A DNA stretch of 64,000 nucleotides from Clostridia bacterium (GTDB lineage Bacteria; Bacillota; Clostridia; Lachnospirales; Lachnospiraceae): the NCBI GenBank assembly GCA_009929525.1, contig SAAH01000002.1:24776-88775 (forward strand), written 5' to 3'. This document shows positions 17,460-25,417 of the stretch, in pieces. Every line of letters begins with the position of its first letter. Position 1 is the first letter of the stretch. Under the pieces are notes generated by a model. The model saw only the letters and a list, made by a program, of their open reading frames with translations, was not told the DNA's origin and made no database searches. Made by a program: the position numbers and the translations under genes.

Positions 17460-17480
17460 CCTGAAAGTCGAGGGAGTATA

Positions 17481-17960
17481 ATGGCAGTAAAAATATATAC
17501 AGATGGAGCAGCAAGAGGAAATCCGGATGGACCTGGTGGCTATGGCTGCGTTCTCAGATTCGTAGACAGTAAGGGAAAACTTCATGAAAGAGAATTCTCA
17601 GCTGGCTATATTAAAACGACAAATAACCGGATGGAACTGATGGCTGCTATCGTTGGGCTCGAGGCACTGCTTCGTCCCTGTGAGGTAGAACTATACTCGG
17701 ATTCCAAATATCTGGTAGATGCTTTTAACCAGCACTGGATAGACAGCTGGATAAAGAAAGGCTGGAAGCGCGGAAAAAATGAACCGGTAAAAAATATAGA
17801 TCTTTGGAAACGTCTATTAAAGGCAAAAGAACCCCATAAAGTAACATTTATATGGGTAAAAGGCCATGACGGTCATGAGATGAATGAAAGATGTGATATC
17901 CTTGCGACCTCGGCGGCAGACGGTGATAACCTCCTGCCTGATCCGGGTATCGAAGGATAA
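17481..17960 (+). CDS. rnhA: Ribonuclease HI
   Basis: Cleaves RNA in RNA-DNA hybrids. It has the DEDD catalytic set: IYTDGAARGNPGPGGYG-like start (first Asp, D8), NNRMELMAAI (Glu), YSDSKYLVDAF (Asp) and HEMNERCDILAT (last Asp). It is 159 aa, with no extra hybrid-binding domain. RBS CGAGGGAG precedes the ATG. It converges on an AraC gene ending 17 nt away; no terminator hairpin is visible between them. Confidence 0.93.
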   Translation: MAVKIYTDGAARGNPDGPGGYGCVLRFVDSKGKLHEREFSAGYIKTTNNRMELMAAIVGLEALLRPCEVELYSDSKYLVDAFNQHWIDSWIKKGWKRGKNEPVKNIDLWKRLLKAKEPHKVTFIWVKGHDGHEMNERCDILATSAADGDNLLPDPGIEG

Positions 17961-17976
17961 AGTGTTTTGCTGCTGA

Positions 17977-18894
17977 TCAATAAAGGGTACGCCTGCGAAA
18001 TTCCCGGGGCGATATCCCTTTGAATCTATGGAATATCTCAGCATAGTAGCTGGAACCGCTGAAGCCTACTTTTAGTGCAATCTCTGTTACCGAAAGATCT
18101 TCTTTGATGAGAAGAGGGATACTTTGTTCGATTCTGTAAGAAAGAAGGTAGTTCATAGGTGTTTGGTGAAGTACCCGTTTGCAGAGGCGTCCGCATTCAC
18201 CAGGACTAAGTGCAGCAGCCATGGAAAGATCTTCAAGAGTGAGCTTTTCCATATAATGTGTCTGGATAAAATCCAGCAGAGACTTGATATTTTGACGGTC
18301 TCTGCTGGATTTTTTTGTTACCGGGACAGAATAATTGGTATTGCAGCTTAGATGCCATAATTTCGACCAGCAGTTTACTACACTGGCAAGCACATCCAAT
18401 TCCCAATTTTCCGGCTTATCTTTGTGAAGATAGTAGCATCTTTGGAGGAGAGAGAGGAACGCTGCCTGTTCTTCGTCGTCCAGGCCAAGATGGAAGGAAG
18501 GGAATGCTGTATTATCAAGAAGCGGCTGAACGTACTTTTGATAAATGAGGCTGCTTTCACTTCCATAGAAAAACTTTGGATGAAAAATAATAGAATGCAT
18601 CCGTGTGCTGCCGTCTCCAGTGGGATAGCCGGAGTGGAGCTGGTTTGCATTGACAAATATCGCTTCACCGGGGGCAAGGTCATATTCTTCCAGGTTTACC
18701 TGATAGTGCAGATTCCCTTCCGTAACAAGAAGAAATTCTATCTCAGGATGCCAATGGGAAGGAATATAATATTGGCGTCCCTCCGTTGAAGGAGGAAAAT
18801 AATCCTTATGGATATCCACAGGGAAAGAGTAATCGCCATGGATTGAATTTTCTTTGAGATTTTTTTCGACAGATACATTTGTGATTTTGCTCAC
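17977..18894 (-). CDS. AraC family transcriptional regulator with cupin-like sensor domain
   Basis: 305 aa. The N-terminal half is a cupin/AraC-binding domain (HWHPEIEFLLVTEGNLHYQVNLEEYDL, LAPGEAIFVNANQLHSG). The C-terminal AraC-type double HTH covers LTLEDLSMAAALSPGECGRLCKR and SVTEIALKVGFSGSSYYAEIFHRFKGISPREFRR. I choose the GTG at 18894 (MSKITNV) because GGAGG (18909-18905) lies 10 nt upstream; an ATG at 18927 would place that RBS inside the gene. It is divergent from a YczE-like membrane gene, and phased repeats lie between them, so it probably regulates that gene and itself. The inducer is probably a small sugar-like or other metabolite, unknown. Confidence 0.88.
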   Translation of the reverse strand: MSKITNVSVEKNLKENSIHGDYSFPVDIHKDYFPPSTEGRQYYIPSHWHPEIEFLLVTEGNLHYQVNLEEYDLAPGEAIFVNANQLHSGYPTGDGSTRMHSIIFHPKFFYGSESSLIYQKYVQPLLDNTAFPSFHLGLDDEEQAAFLSLLQRCYYLHKDKPENWELDVLASVVNCWSKLWHLSCNTNYSVPVTKKSSRDRQNIKSLLDFIQTHYMEKLTLEDLSMAAALSPGECGRLCKRVLHQTPMNYLLSYRIEQSIPLLIKEDLSVTEIALKVGFSGSSYYAEIFHRFKGISPREFRRRTLY

Positions 18895-18954
18895 TTTTGT
18901 TTCACCTCCGGGATATGTTTTGGGCAACTTTTTTTGGATGTTTTGAAAATGCTG

Positions 18955-19003
18955 ATATTGTTATAAAAAACATCAATATTGTTGTAGAAATAAAAGGATA
19001 TTG
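18955..19003. repeat. Three phased ATATTG direct repeats (candidate AraC-type operator)
   Basis: ATATTGTTATAAAAA (18955-18969) and ATATTGTTGTAGAAA (18976-18990) match at 13 of 15 positions and start 21 bp apart. A third ATATTG starts at 18998, 22 bp further. Two-turn spacing of direct repeats next to a -35 box is the usual layout for AraC-family activators. Confidence 0.6.
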
Positions 19004-19010
19004 CTATTAT
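18982..19010 (+). promoter_or_regulatory. Promoter of the YczE-like gene
   Basis: -35 TTGTAG (18982-18987), 17-nt spacer, -10 TATTAT (19005-19010) with a TG extension. The -35 lies inside the second direct repeat, as expected for an activator contacting RNA polymerase. Confidence 0.6.
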
Positions 19011-19085
19011 ACTTGGAATCGTTGAAAAGAACAAGAATAAATGAAGAAAAGAAATGACCATATGATATGGCAAGAGGAGCAAGTT

Positions 19086-19775
19086 ATGAAGACAGAAACA
19101 AAAATCATGGGAAAAAGAATTGTTATGGCGATTGTGGGTATTGTATTGACCTGTATTTCTGTGGCATTTACAAAAATATCTGGATTCGGTGTGGATCCAT
19201 ACAGCGTTTTGATGTTTGGTATCGCAAAGGCAACAGGTTCAACGTATCAGGTAGTATTTTTGGTGGCATGTTCCATCTTGACAGTGATCGCATGGAAGTT
19301 TAAAAGATCACTCCTTGGACTTGCAACCATCATCAGCCTTGTATGCAGCGGAGCGATCGTTGATGTAGCAACTGGTGTGATGGAACATTTGGTAGGAAAA
19401 CCAAATCTGGTAGTAAGAGCGGCACTTCTTGTGACAGGACTCATCATCATATCTGTTGCATCAGCTTTATATTATACCGCTAATCTTGGGGTATCACCGT
19501 ATGACGCACAGGCACTTACCCTTGCAGACAAAACACCAGTACCATTCAGATTCTGCCGTGTGGCAACCGATCTGGTATGTGTAGCAGTAGGATTTTTACT
19601 GGGCGGAGATCTGGGAGTAGGTACTATATGCATCGCATTTTGCATGGGACCGGCTATCCAGGTATGCAGAGAACGTATCTCAGAACCGCTTTTGGAAGGA
19701 AAACTTTCATTTAACCTCTTGACAAAAAAACGCAGAGTTCGTATACTCAAGAATGTATTTGGCTTTAGAATGTAA
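19086..19775 (+). CDS. YczE/YitT-like integral membrane protein
   Basis: 229 aa with about five to six hydrophobic helices (IVMAIVGIVLTCISVAFT, VVFLVACSILTVIAW, ATIISLVCSGAIVDV, AALLVTGLIIISVASAL, VATDLVCVAVGFLLGG) and GxxPxD-like motifs (GFGVDPYSVLMFG, NLGVSPYDAQAL) typical of the YczE/DUF6198 family. The function is unknown; some relatives neighbour transport or regulatory genes. ATG 19086 follows GAGGAG. Its promoter overlaps the ATATTG repeats, so the divergent AraC regulator probably controls it. No T tract terminator follows; the structured element at 19794 comes next. Confidence 0.8.
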   Translation: MKTETKIMGKRIVMAIVGIVLTCISVAFTKISGFGVDPYSVLMFGIAKATGSTYQVVFLVACSILTVIAWKFKRSLLGLATIISLVCSGAIVDVATGVMEHLVGKPNLVVRAALLVTGLIIISVASALYYTANLGVSPYDAQALTLADKTPVPFRFCRVATDLVCVAVGFLLGGDLGVGTICIAFCMGPAIQVCRERISEPLLEGKLSFNLLTKKRRVRILKNVFGFRM

Positions 19776-19793
19776 TGAGTGTTAGTGAGCCAG

Positions 19794-19862
19794 CCTGCTC
19801 GCAGGAATGGCGATCGTGATAGCTGCAAAGCAGCGTCAAGCACTGAAAGTGCGAATCACGAT
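19794..19862. other. Multi-stem structured element upstream of the tyrS T-box
   Basis: A hairpin CCTGC-TC-GCAGG (19794-19805) is followed by a closing stem ATCGTGAT (19813-19820) / ATCACGAT (19855-19862) that encloses two further hairpins, GCTGC-AAA-GCAGC (19822-19834) and GCACT-GAA-AGTGC (19840-19852). This gives a three-way junction with perfect arms. No U tract follows. It may be a dispersed intergenic repeat, the 3' end of the upstream mRNA, or an unnamed RNA. Confidence 0.6.
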
Positions 19863-19892
19863 AATCAGTATCAATAAAAAGCGTTGAAAAGA

Positions 19893-20200
19893 ATAAGTAA
19901 CAGTGAGGAAAGCGTACAGAGAGGAGCCGGTTGCTGAGAGGCCCATGCAGAACTTATTGTGAATACCTCTTGGAGCTTCACACCGAACAGAGATAAGTAG
20001 GCTGTGACGGAAAGACCTCCGTTATACGGGTCAAAGTATTGGAAAAGATCCAGTCCCATAGATATTCATGTATAGGATGGAAACTTACTCTTGTACTTAA
20101 TGAGGCAGAGAATGTGAGTTCTTCTGCAAATTTAGGTGGTATCACGGGATTTGTTATCTCGTCCTAAAAAAAGGGGCGGGGTTTCAAGTCCCTTTTTGGT
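19893..20200 (+). promoter_or_regulatory. Tyrosyl T-box riboswitch of tyrS
   Basis: Stem I region starts with GTGAGGAAAGCG. The specifier loop GAATACCTC contains UAC (19964-19966), a tyrosine codon. The conserved T-box AATTTAGGTGGTATCACGGG (20128-20147 region) carries the UGGU bulge (20137-20140) that pairs with tRNA ACCA. A terminator (AAAAAGGG ... CCCTTTTT, 20168-20197) precedes tyrS. Uncharged tRNA(Tyr) should allow read-through. Confidence 0.95.
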
Positions 20201-20238
20201 GTTTCTATATTAATTAATTTGAGAAAAGGAGTCATACG

Positions 20239-21459
20239 ATGAAAATTTATGATGAATTAGTCGCCCGCGGATTGATCGCCCAGGTGACAGACGAAGAGGA
20301 AATCAAGGAACTGATCAACAATGGAAAGGCTACCTTTTACATCGGCTTTGATCCGACCGCAGACAGCCTTCATGTAGGCCATTTCATGGCACTTTGCCTG
20401 ATGAAACGTCTCCAGATGGCCGGTAACAAACCCATCGCCCTGATCGGCGGAGGAACAGGTATGATCGGCGATCCTTCAGGAAGAAGCGATATGCGCCAGA
20501 TGATGACAGAAGAGACGATCCAGCATAACTGTGACTGCTTTAAAAAGCAGATGGAACGCTTTATTGATTTTTCAGATGGAAAAGCAATGATGGTAAACAA
20601 TGCAGAATGGCTGATGGGTCTGAACTATATTGAATTTATCCGTGATATCGGACCGCATTTTTCTGTAAATCGTATGCTTACTGCAGAGTGCTACAAGCAG
20701 CGTATGGAAAAGGGACTGAGTTTCCTGGAATTTAACTACATGATCATGCAGAGCTTTGATTTCTACATGCTGTACAAAAAATATGGATGTAATATGCAGT
20801 TTGGCGGCGACGATCAGTGGAGTAATATGCTTGGCGGAACAGAACTGATCCGCCGTAAGCTGGGAAAAAATGCATGTGCTATGACGATCACACTGCTTTT
20901 GAACTCCGAAGGAAAGAAAATGGGAAAAACCCAGTCTGGTGCAGTATGGCTTGATCCGGAAAAAACATCACCGTTTGATTTTTACCAGTACTGGAGAAAT
21001 GTGGCTGATGCAGATGTTCTCAAATGTATCCGTATGCTCACCTTCCTCCCGTTAGAACAGATCAACGAGATGGATTCATGGGAAGGAAGCCAGTTAAATA
21101 CGGCAAAAGAAATCCTTGCTTACGAATTGACAGCGCTTGTCCATGGCGAGGAAGAAGCAAAAAAAGCTCAGGAAGGTGCCCGTGCACTCTTTTCAGCAGG
21201 AAATGCAGATAATATGCCTGAGACAAAGCTTTCTGATGAAGATTTCACAGATGGTTCCATAGATCTGATCTCTCTTTTGTGCAAAGCCCAGCTTGTAACC
21301 TCAAGATCAGAAGGCCGCCGTGCGATCGAACAGGGTGGTGTGTCTGTGGATGGTGAGAAGATCACAGATATCAAATACATTGTTGCAAAAGCAGATATCC
21401 CACAGGATGGTATGGTGTTAAAAAGAGGAAAGAAGAAATTCAAAAAAATTTGCTTATAA
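20239..21459 (+). CDS. tyrS: Tyrosyl-tRNA synthetase
   Basis: Class Ic synthetase, 406 aa. HIGH motif is HVGH (45-48) in the Rossmann domain, with [13 protein letters not shown] nearby. KMSKS-like motif is KMGKT in [11 protein letters not shown]. The C-terminal S4 RNA-binding domain shows [27 protein letters not shown] precedes ATG 20239. It lies directly downstream of a tyrosine-specific T-box, which confirms both function and regulation. Confidence 0.97.
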   Translation: MKIYDELVARGLIAQVTDEEEIKELINNGKATFYIGFDPTADSLHVGHFMALCLMKRLQMAGNKPIALIGGGTGMIGDPSGRSDMRQMMTEETIQHNCDCFKKQMERFIDFSDGKAMMVNNAEWLMGLNYIEFIRDIGPHFSVNRMLTAECYKQRMEKGLSFLEFNYMIMQSFDFYMLYKKYGCNMQFGGDDQWSNMLGGTELIRRKLGKNACAMTITLLLNSEGKKMGKTQSGAVWLDPEKTSPFDFYQYWRNVADADVLKCIRMLTFLPLEQINEMDSWEGSQLNTAKEILAYELTALVHGEEEAKKAQEGARALFSAGNADNMPETKLSDEDFTDGSIDLISLLCKAQLVTSRSEGRRAIEQGGVSVDGEKITDIKYIVAKADIPQDGMVLKRGKKKFKKICL

Positions 21460-21495
21460 AAGGCAAGTGTGCTAGAATATTTTTGATAATAAGGT

Positions 21496-21527
21496 GTAAC
21501 AGTTTGGTTTTACAGCCAGACTGTTAC
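21496..21527. repeat. Strong hairpin in the tyrS-alaS gap
   Basis: GTAACAGTTTGG pairs with CCAGACTGTTAC (12 bp, one G-U) around an 8-nt loop. It is followed by AATAAAG rather than a T tract, so it is not a canonical terminator. It lies about 65 nt before the alaS start and could mark a processing site or an operator. Confidence 0.5.
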
Positions 21528-21592
21528 AATAAAGTCATACAGATATGATTAAAATCTGGATTTGATAAATTAGTTTTGAGGAGGAACAAACA

Positions 21593-24232
21593 GTGAGAAA
21601 GTATGGAGTAAATGAACTTCGTCAGATGTTTCTGGACTTTTTCGAAAGTAAAGGTCATCTTGTTATGAACAGTTTTTCCCTGGTGCCGCAGAACGATAAG
21701 AGTCTGCTGCTCATCAATGCAGGTATGGCACCGCTGAAGCCGTATTTTACAGGAGCTGAGATCCCGCCGAGAAACCGTGTGGCTACATGTCAGAAGTGTA
21801 TCCGTACCGGTGATATTGAAAATGTAGGTAAGACAGCCCGTCACGGTACATTTTTTGAGATGCTCGGAAACTTTTCTTTCGGAGATTATTTTAAGCATGA
21901 GGCTATCGCATGGTCGTGGGAATTTTTGACTGAGGTGGTAGGACTGGATGCAAACAGATTATATCCGTCTGTTTATCTTGAGGATGATGAGGCGTTTGAT
22001 ATCTGGAACAAGGAAATCGGTATTCCAGCGGAGAGAATCTTCCGTTTTGGAAAGGAAGACAACTTCTGGGAACACGGTGCAGGTCCATGTGGTCCATGTT
22101 CTGAGATCTATTATGACCGTGGGGAAAAATATGGCTGTGGTGAACCGGGATGTACGGTAGGATGTGAATGCGACCGTTATATGGAAGTGTGGAATAACGT
22201 ATTTACCCAGTTTGAAAATGATGGAGATGGTAATTACGAGACTCTTCAGCAGAAGAATATCGACACAGGTATGGGACTGGAACGTCTTGCGGTTGTTGTA
22301 CAGGATGTAGATTCCATCTTTGATGTGGATACCATCTGTGCCCTGAGACAGAAAGTATGTGAAGTGGCCAATGTTACTTATGGTGCTGATCATGATACCG
22401 ATGTATCGATCCGTCTGATCACAGATCATATGCGTTCAGCAACATTTTTGATCTCGGATGGAGTTATGCCGACCAATGAAGGCCGTGGCTATGTCCTTCG
22501 CCGTCTGATAAGAAGAGCAGCCCGTCATGGACGTCTTCTTGGAGTGAAAGATCAGTTCCTTGCCAAATTGAGCGAGACTGTTATTGCAGGTTCTTGTGAT
22601 GGTTATCCGGAGCTGGCAGAGAAGAAAGATTTTATCCTGAATGTACTTACGAATGAAGAGAATCAGTTTAATAAGACCATCGATCAGGGACTTCGTATCC
22701 TGAACGATATGGAAAATGACATGAAAGAAGCAGGAAAGAGTGTTCTCGATGGACAGGATGCTTTTAAGCTGTATGATACTTATGGATTTCCTCTGGATCT
22801 TACCAAAGAGATCCTTGAAGAAAAGGGTTACACCATTGATGAAGATGGTTTCAAGTCAGAGATGGAAGCTCAGAGAAAACGTGCAAAAGAAGCAAGAGGA
22901 ACTACAAACTACATGGGCGCTGATGCCACTGTATATGATCAGATTGATGCTTCGATCACCACTGAGTTTGTAGGATATGAGAATCTTGAATCCTCTTCCA
23001 AAGTAATCGTACTTACCACAGAAAATGAGATCACTAACTGTCTGATCGAAGGACAGAAGGGGACTATATTTGTAGAAAAGACTCCTTTCTATGCTACCAT
23101 GGGTGGTCAGGAAGGCGATAATGGCGTGATTTCCACTGCTAATGGAGTCTTTAGGGTAGAAGATACCATTAAGCTTCGAGGCGGCAAATACGGCCATGTA
23201 GGTACGATGGAATCAGGCATGATCAGCACAGGCGAGGAGGTAACTTTGAAAGTTGCTTCTGATAAGAGACAGGATACCTGTAAGAACCATAGCGCGACCC
23301 ATTTGCTCCAAAAGGCATTAAAAACTGTTTTGGGTTCTCACGTAGAACAGAAAGGTTCTTTGGTAACGCCAACCAGACTTCGTTTTGACTTTGCACATTT
23401 CCAGTCAATGACTTCGGACGAGATCGCCGAAGTAGAAGCTATGGTCAACAAAGAGATCCAGGCTGGACTTAACGTAAAAACAGAAGTTATGGGGATCGAA
23501 GACGCTAAGAAGACAGGAGCTATGGCACTGTTTGGTGAAAAATACGGTGATGAGGTAAGAGTTGTATCTATGGGTGATTTTTCTGTAGAACTTTGTGGTG
23601 GAACTCACGTGTCTAATACTGGAGCTATCACACTCTTTAAGATCATATCTGAAGCAGGCGTTGCTGCCGGTGTACGTCGTATAGAGGCACTGACAGGAAA
23701 CAATGTTCTGGCTTATTACAGACAGATGGAAGAGAACATGAACCAGATTGCCAAAACATTGAAAACTTCTCCTGCTGAGATCGAGGAAAAGGTTCTCCAT
23801 CTTCAAAAAGAAGTAAAAGAACTGCAAAGTGAAAATGAATCCTTAAAGAGTAAGATGGCAAAAGATTCACTGGGCAATGTTATGGATCAGGTTGTTGAAG
23901 TTAAGGGCGTTAAAGTCCTGGCTGCATCGGTAAATGATGTGGATATGAATGGTCTCAGAGATCTTGGGGATCAGTTGAAAGAAAAACTTGGTGAGGGCGT
24001 TGTTGTTTTGGCATCTGCAAAGGATGGAAAAGTCAGTCTTCTGGCTATGGCTACCCAGCAGGCTATGGACAAGGGTGCTCATGCCGGTAATCTTATAAAA
24101 GCAGCAGCAGCCATCGTAGGCGGAGGCGGAGGCGGACGCCCGAATATGGCTCAGGCCGGAGGAAAACATCCGGAAAAAATAGCAGAGGCAATTGGTAAAG
24201 TAGTTGAACTGGTAGAAGGACAGCTGAAATAA
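21593..24232 (+). CDS. alaS: Alanyl-tRNA synthetase
   Basis: Class II synthetase of 879 aa. The catalytic core shows FFESKGH, APLKPYFTG, RHGTFFEMLGNFSFGDYFK and NEGRGYVLRRLIRRAARHG. The editing domain metal site appears as HSATHLLQKAL and ELCGGTHVSNTG. A C-Ala coiled coil (residues about 705-765) and a glycine-rich tail (GGGGGGRPNMAQAGG) complete it. The start is GTG 21593, 8 nt after AGGAGG (21579-21584). No T-box was found upstream, unlike many Firmicute alaS genes; the leader contains only the hairpin at 21496-21527. Confidence 0.97.
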   Translation: MRKYGVNELRQMFLDFFESKGHLVMNSFSLVPQNDKSLLLINAGMAPLKPYFTGAEIPPRNRVATCQKCIRTGDIENVGKTARHGTFFEMLGNFSFGDYFKHEAIAWSWEFLTEVVGLDANRLYPSVYLEDDEAFDIWNKEIGIPAERIFRFGKEDNFWEHGAGPCGPCSEIYYDRGEKYGCGEPGCTVGCECDRYMEVWNNVFTQFENDGDGNYETLQQKNIDTGMGLERLAVVVQDVDSIFDVDTICALRQKVCEVANVTYGADHDTDVSIRLITDHMRSATFLISDGVMPTNEGRGYVLRRLIRRAARHGRLLGVKDQFLAKLSETVIAGSCDGYPELAEKKDFILNVLTNEENQFNKTIDQGLRILNDMENDMKEAGKSVLDGQDAFKLYDTYGFPLDLTKEILEEKGYTIDEDGFKSEMEAQRKRAKEARGTTNYMGADATVYDQIDASITTEFVGYENLESSSKVIVLTTENEITNCLIEGQKGTIFVEKTPFYATMGGQEGDNGVISTANGVFRVEDTIKLRGGKYGHVGTMESGMISTGEEVTLKVASDKRQDTCKNHSATHLLQKALKTVLGSHVEQKGSLVTPTRLRFDFAHFQSMTSDEIAEVEAMVNKEIQAGLNVKTEVMGIEDAKKTGAMALFGEKYGDEVRVVSMGDFSVELCGGTHVSNTGAITLFKIISEAGVAAGVRRIEALTGNNVLAYYRQMEENMNQIAKTLKTSPAEIEEKVLHLQKEVKELQSENESLKSKMAKDSLGNVMDQVVEVKGVKVLAASVNDVDMNGLRDLGDQLKEKLGEGVVVLASAKDGKVSLLAMATQQAMDKGAHAGNLIKAAAAIVGGGGGGRPNMAQAGGKHPEKIAEAIGKVVELVEGQLK

Positions 24233-24274
24233 AGGTGTTTTCAAAAGATTTTTTGAAAAATTTGTGAAAATCAG

Positions 24275-24302
24275 TTGACGAATGGAAAAAATATGTTATA
24301 AT
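24275..24302 (+). promoter_or_regulatory. Sigma-A promoter of rpsU
   Basis: TTGACG (24275-24280), 16-nt spacer, TATAAT (24297-24302) with a TGT extension. A strong promoter, as expected for a ribosomal protein gene. Confidence 0.8.
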
Positions 24303-24379
24303 TAATTCCAGTGCAATAAAATACCCAAACAGTTGTATTCTGCACAATCTACAACTGGAGGGAGGTTAGGTGTGAGACT

Positions 24380-24556
24380 ATGTCAAATGTTATCGTAAAA
24401 GAAAACGAAACTTTAGATAGTGCTTTACGCAGATTTAAGCGTAGTTGTGCCAAAGCAGGCATTCAGCAGGAAATCCGTAAAAGAGAGCATTACGAAAAAC
24501 CAAGTGTTCGTCGTAAGAAAAAATCTGAAGCTGCAAGAAAACGTAAATATAATTAA
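24380..24556 (+). CDS. rpsU: 30S ribosomal protein S21
   Basis: 58-aa basic protein beginning [20 protein letters not shown] and ending in [19 protein letters not shown] basic residues, the full S21 sequence pattern ([22 protein letters not shown] in the middle, given here only as landmarks). GGAGG lies upstream of the ATG. It is monocistronic: own promoter before it and a long terminator after it. The usual partner yqeY is not adjacent. S21 takes part in translation initiation on the 30S subunit. Confidence 0.95.
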   Translation: MSNVIVKENETLDSALRRFKRSCAKAGIQQEIRKREHYEKPSVRRKKKSEAARKRKYN

Positions 24557-24579
24557 TTTGTGCTATCTGGCTTTAGGCC

Positions 24580-24627
24580 GCAAAAGAAAAGACAGTTCCA
24601 TAAACTGGAATTGTCTTTTTCTTTTGC
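24580..24627 (+). terminator. Rho-independent terminator of rpsU
   Basis: A 21-bp stem (GCAAAAGAAAAGACAGTTCC side against its complement from 24606) with a 5-nt TAAAC loop and T-rich descending strand. Confidence 0.85.
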
Positions 24628-24759
24628 AAAATCCTGTTATATTTCTGAAGTTTTCTTTAATATTACGGAAATAAGATAGATTTTTCTTTTGGCCTGTGGT
24701 AGAATGACAGCAGTTTTAAGGACAAGTCTATGAACGGAGTCTGTGAGGGGAGGATTGTT

Positions 24760-25350
24760 ATGTGGACGCATGCAGTATATGGGACTGATTTATATCATTT
24801 TGTACAGTGGTTTATTATTTATAGCTTTTTAGGGTGGGTAGTTGAGTCGATCTATATGTCTTTTTGTAATCGAAAACTTACAAACAGAGGATTTACTTTT
24901 TCACCGTTTTGTCCGATTTATGCGGTTGGAGCACTTTTGGGTTACGCAGTGCTGAAACCTTTGGCAGGGCAGTATCTTGCATTATATTTTGTTGGAGCGA
25001 TACTGGCTACAGGCCTGGAATATGTAACTGCGATCATTATGAAGAATACACTGGGAAGTGTCTGGTGGGATTATAATGACAAACCTTTTAATTATAAAGG
25101 GATCATCTGCCTTGAGAGCACGATCGCCTGGGGTTTTTATACATTGATCCTGTTTACTTTTTTACAGAATTTTGTGGAAATGTTGTCGGATAGTTATTCT
25201 GTTCGGACAGGCATGATATTATCAGCAGTTGTTATTCTTGTGTATACCTTTGATTTTTCACTTCATTTGTTTATCGCCAAGAAAGAACGGCTTCCAAGAA
25301 GAGTAGAGCAGATCAAGGACAGAGTTTTGTTATTCATTCAGAATAGATAA
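24760..25350 (+). CDS. Putative ABC-transporter type IV (CmpB-family) membrane protein
   Basis: 196 aa, four to five predicted helices (VQWFIIYSFLGWVVESIY, ALLGYAVLKPLAG, YLALYFVGAILATGLEYV, TIAWGFYTLILFTFLQ, GMILSAVVILVYTFDFSLHLF). The motifs FLGWVVESIY, NRGFTFSPFCPIYAVGA and WWDYNDKPFNYKGIICLESTIAWG are those of the CmpB/DUF1113-like family. The function is unknown despite the family name. ATG 24760 follows GAGGGGAGG. It stands alone between two terminators. Confidence 0.85.
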   Translation: MWTHAVYGTDLYHFVQWFIIYSFLGWVVESIYMSFCNRKLTNRGFTFSPFCPIYAVGALLGYAVLKPLAGQYLALYFVGAILATGLEYVTAIIMKNTLGSVWWDYNDKPFNYKGIICLESTIAWGFYTLILFTFLQNFVEMLSDSYSVRTGMILSAVVILVYTFDFSLHLFIAKKERLPRRVEQIKDRVLLFIQNR

Positions 25351-25368
25351 GTGAAACGTGTTTCAAAA

Positions 25369-25409
25369 TAAAAAGGCCATTAGCTGTTTTATATGCTAAT
25401 GGCCTTTTT
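25369..25409. terminator. Bidirectional terminator (CmpB-like gene / capA-like gene)
   Basis: AAAAAGGCCATTAGC paired with GCTAATGGCCTTTTT around a 9-nt loop, between convergent genes. Confidence 0.9.
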
Positions 25410-25417
25410 GACTGATC

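Noticed and set aside
21496..21527. Terminator between tyrS and alaS
   Set aside because: The stem is strong but is followed by AATAAAG, not a T run.
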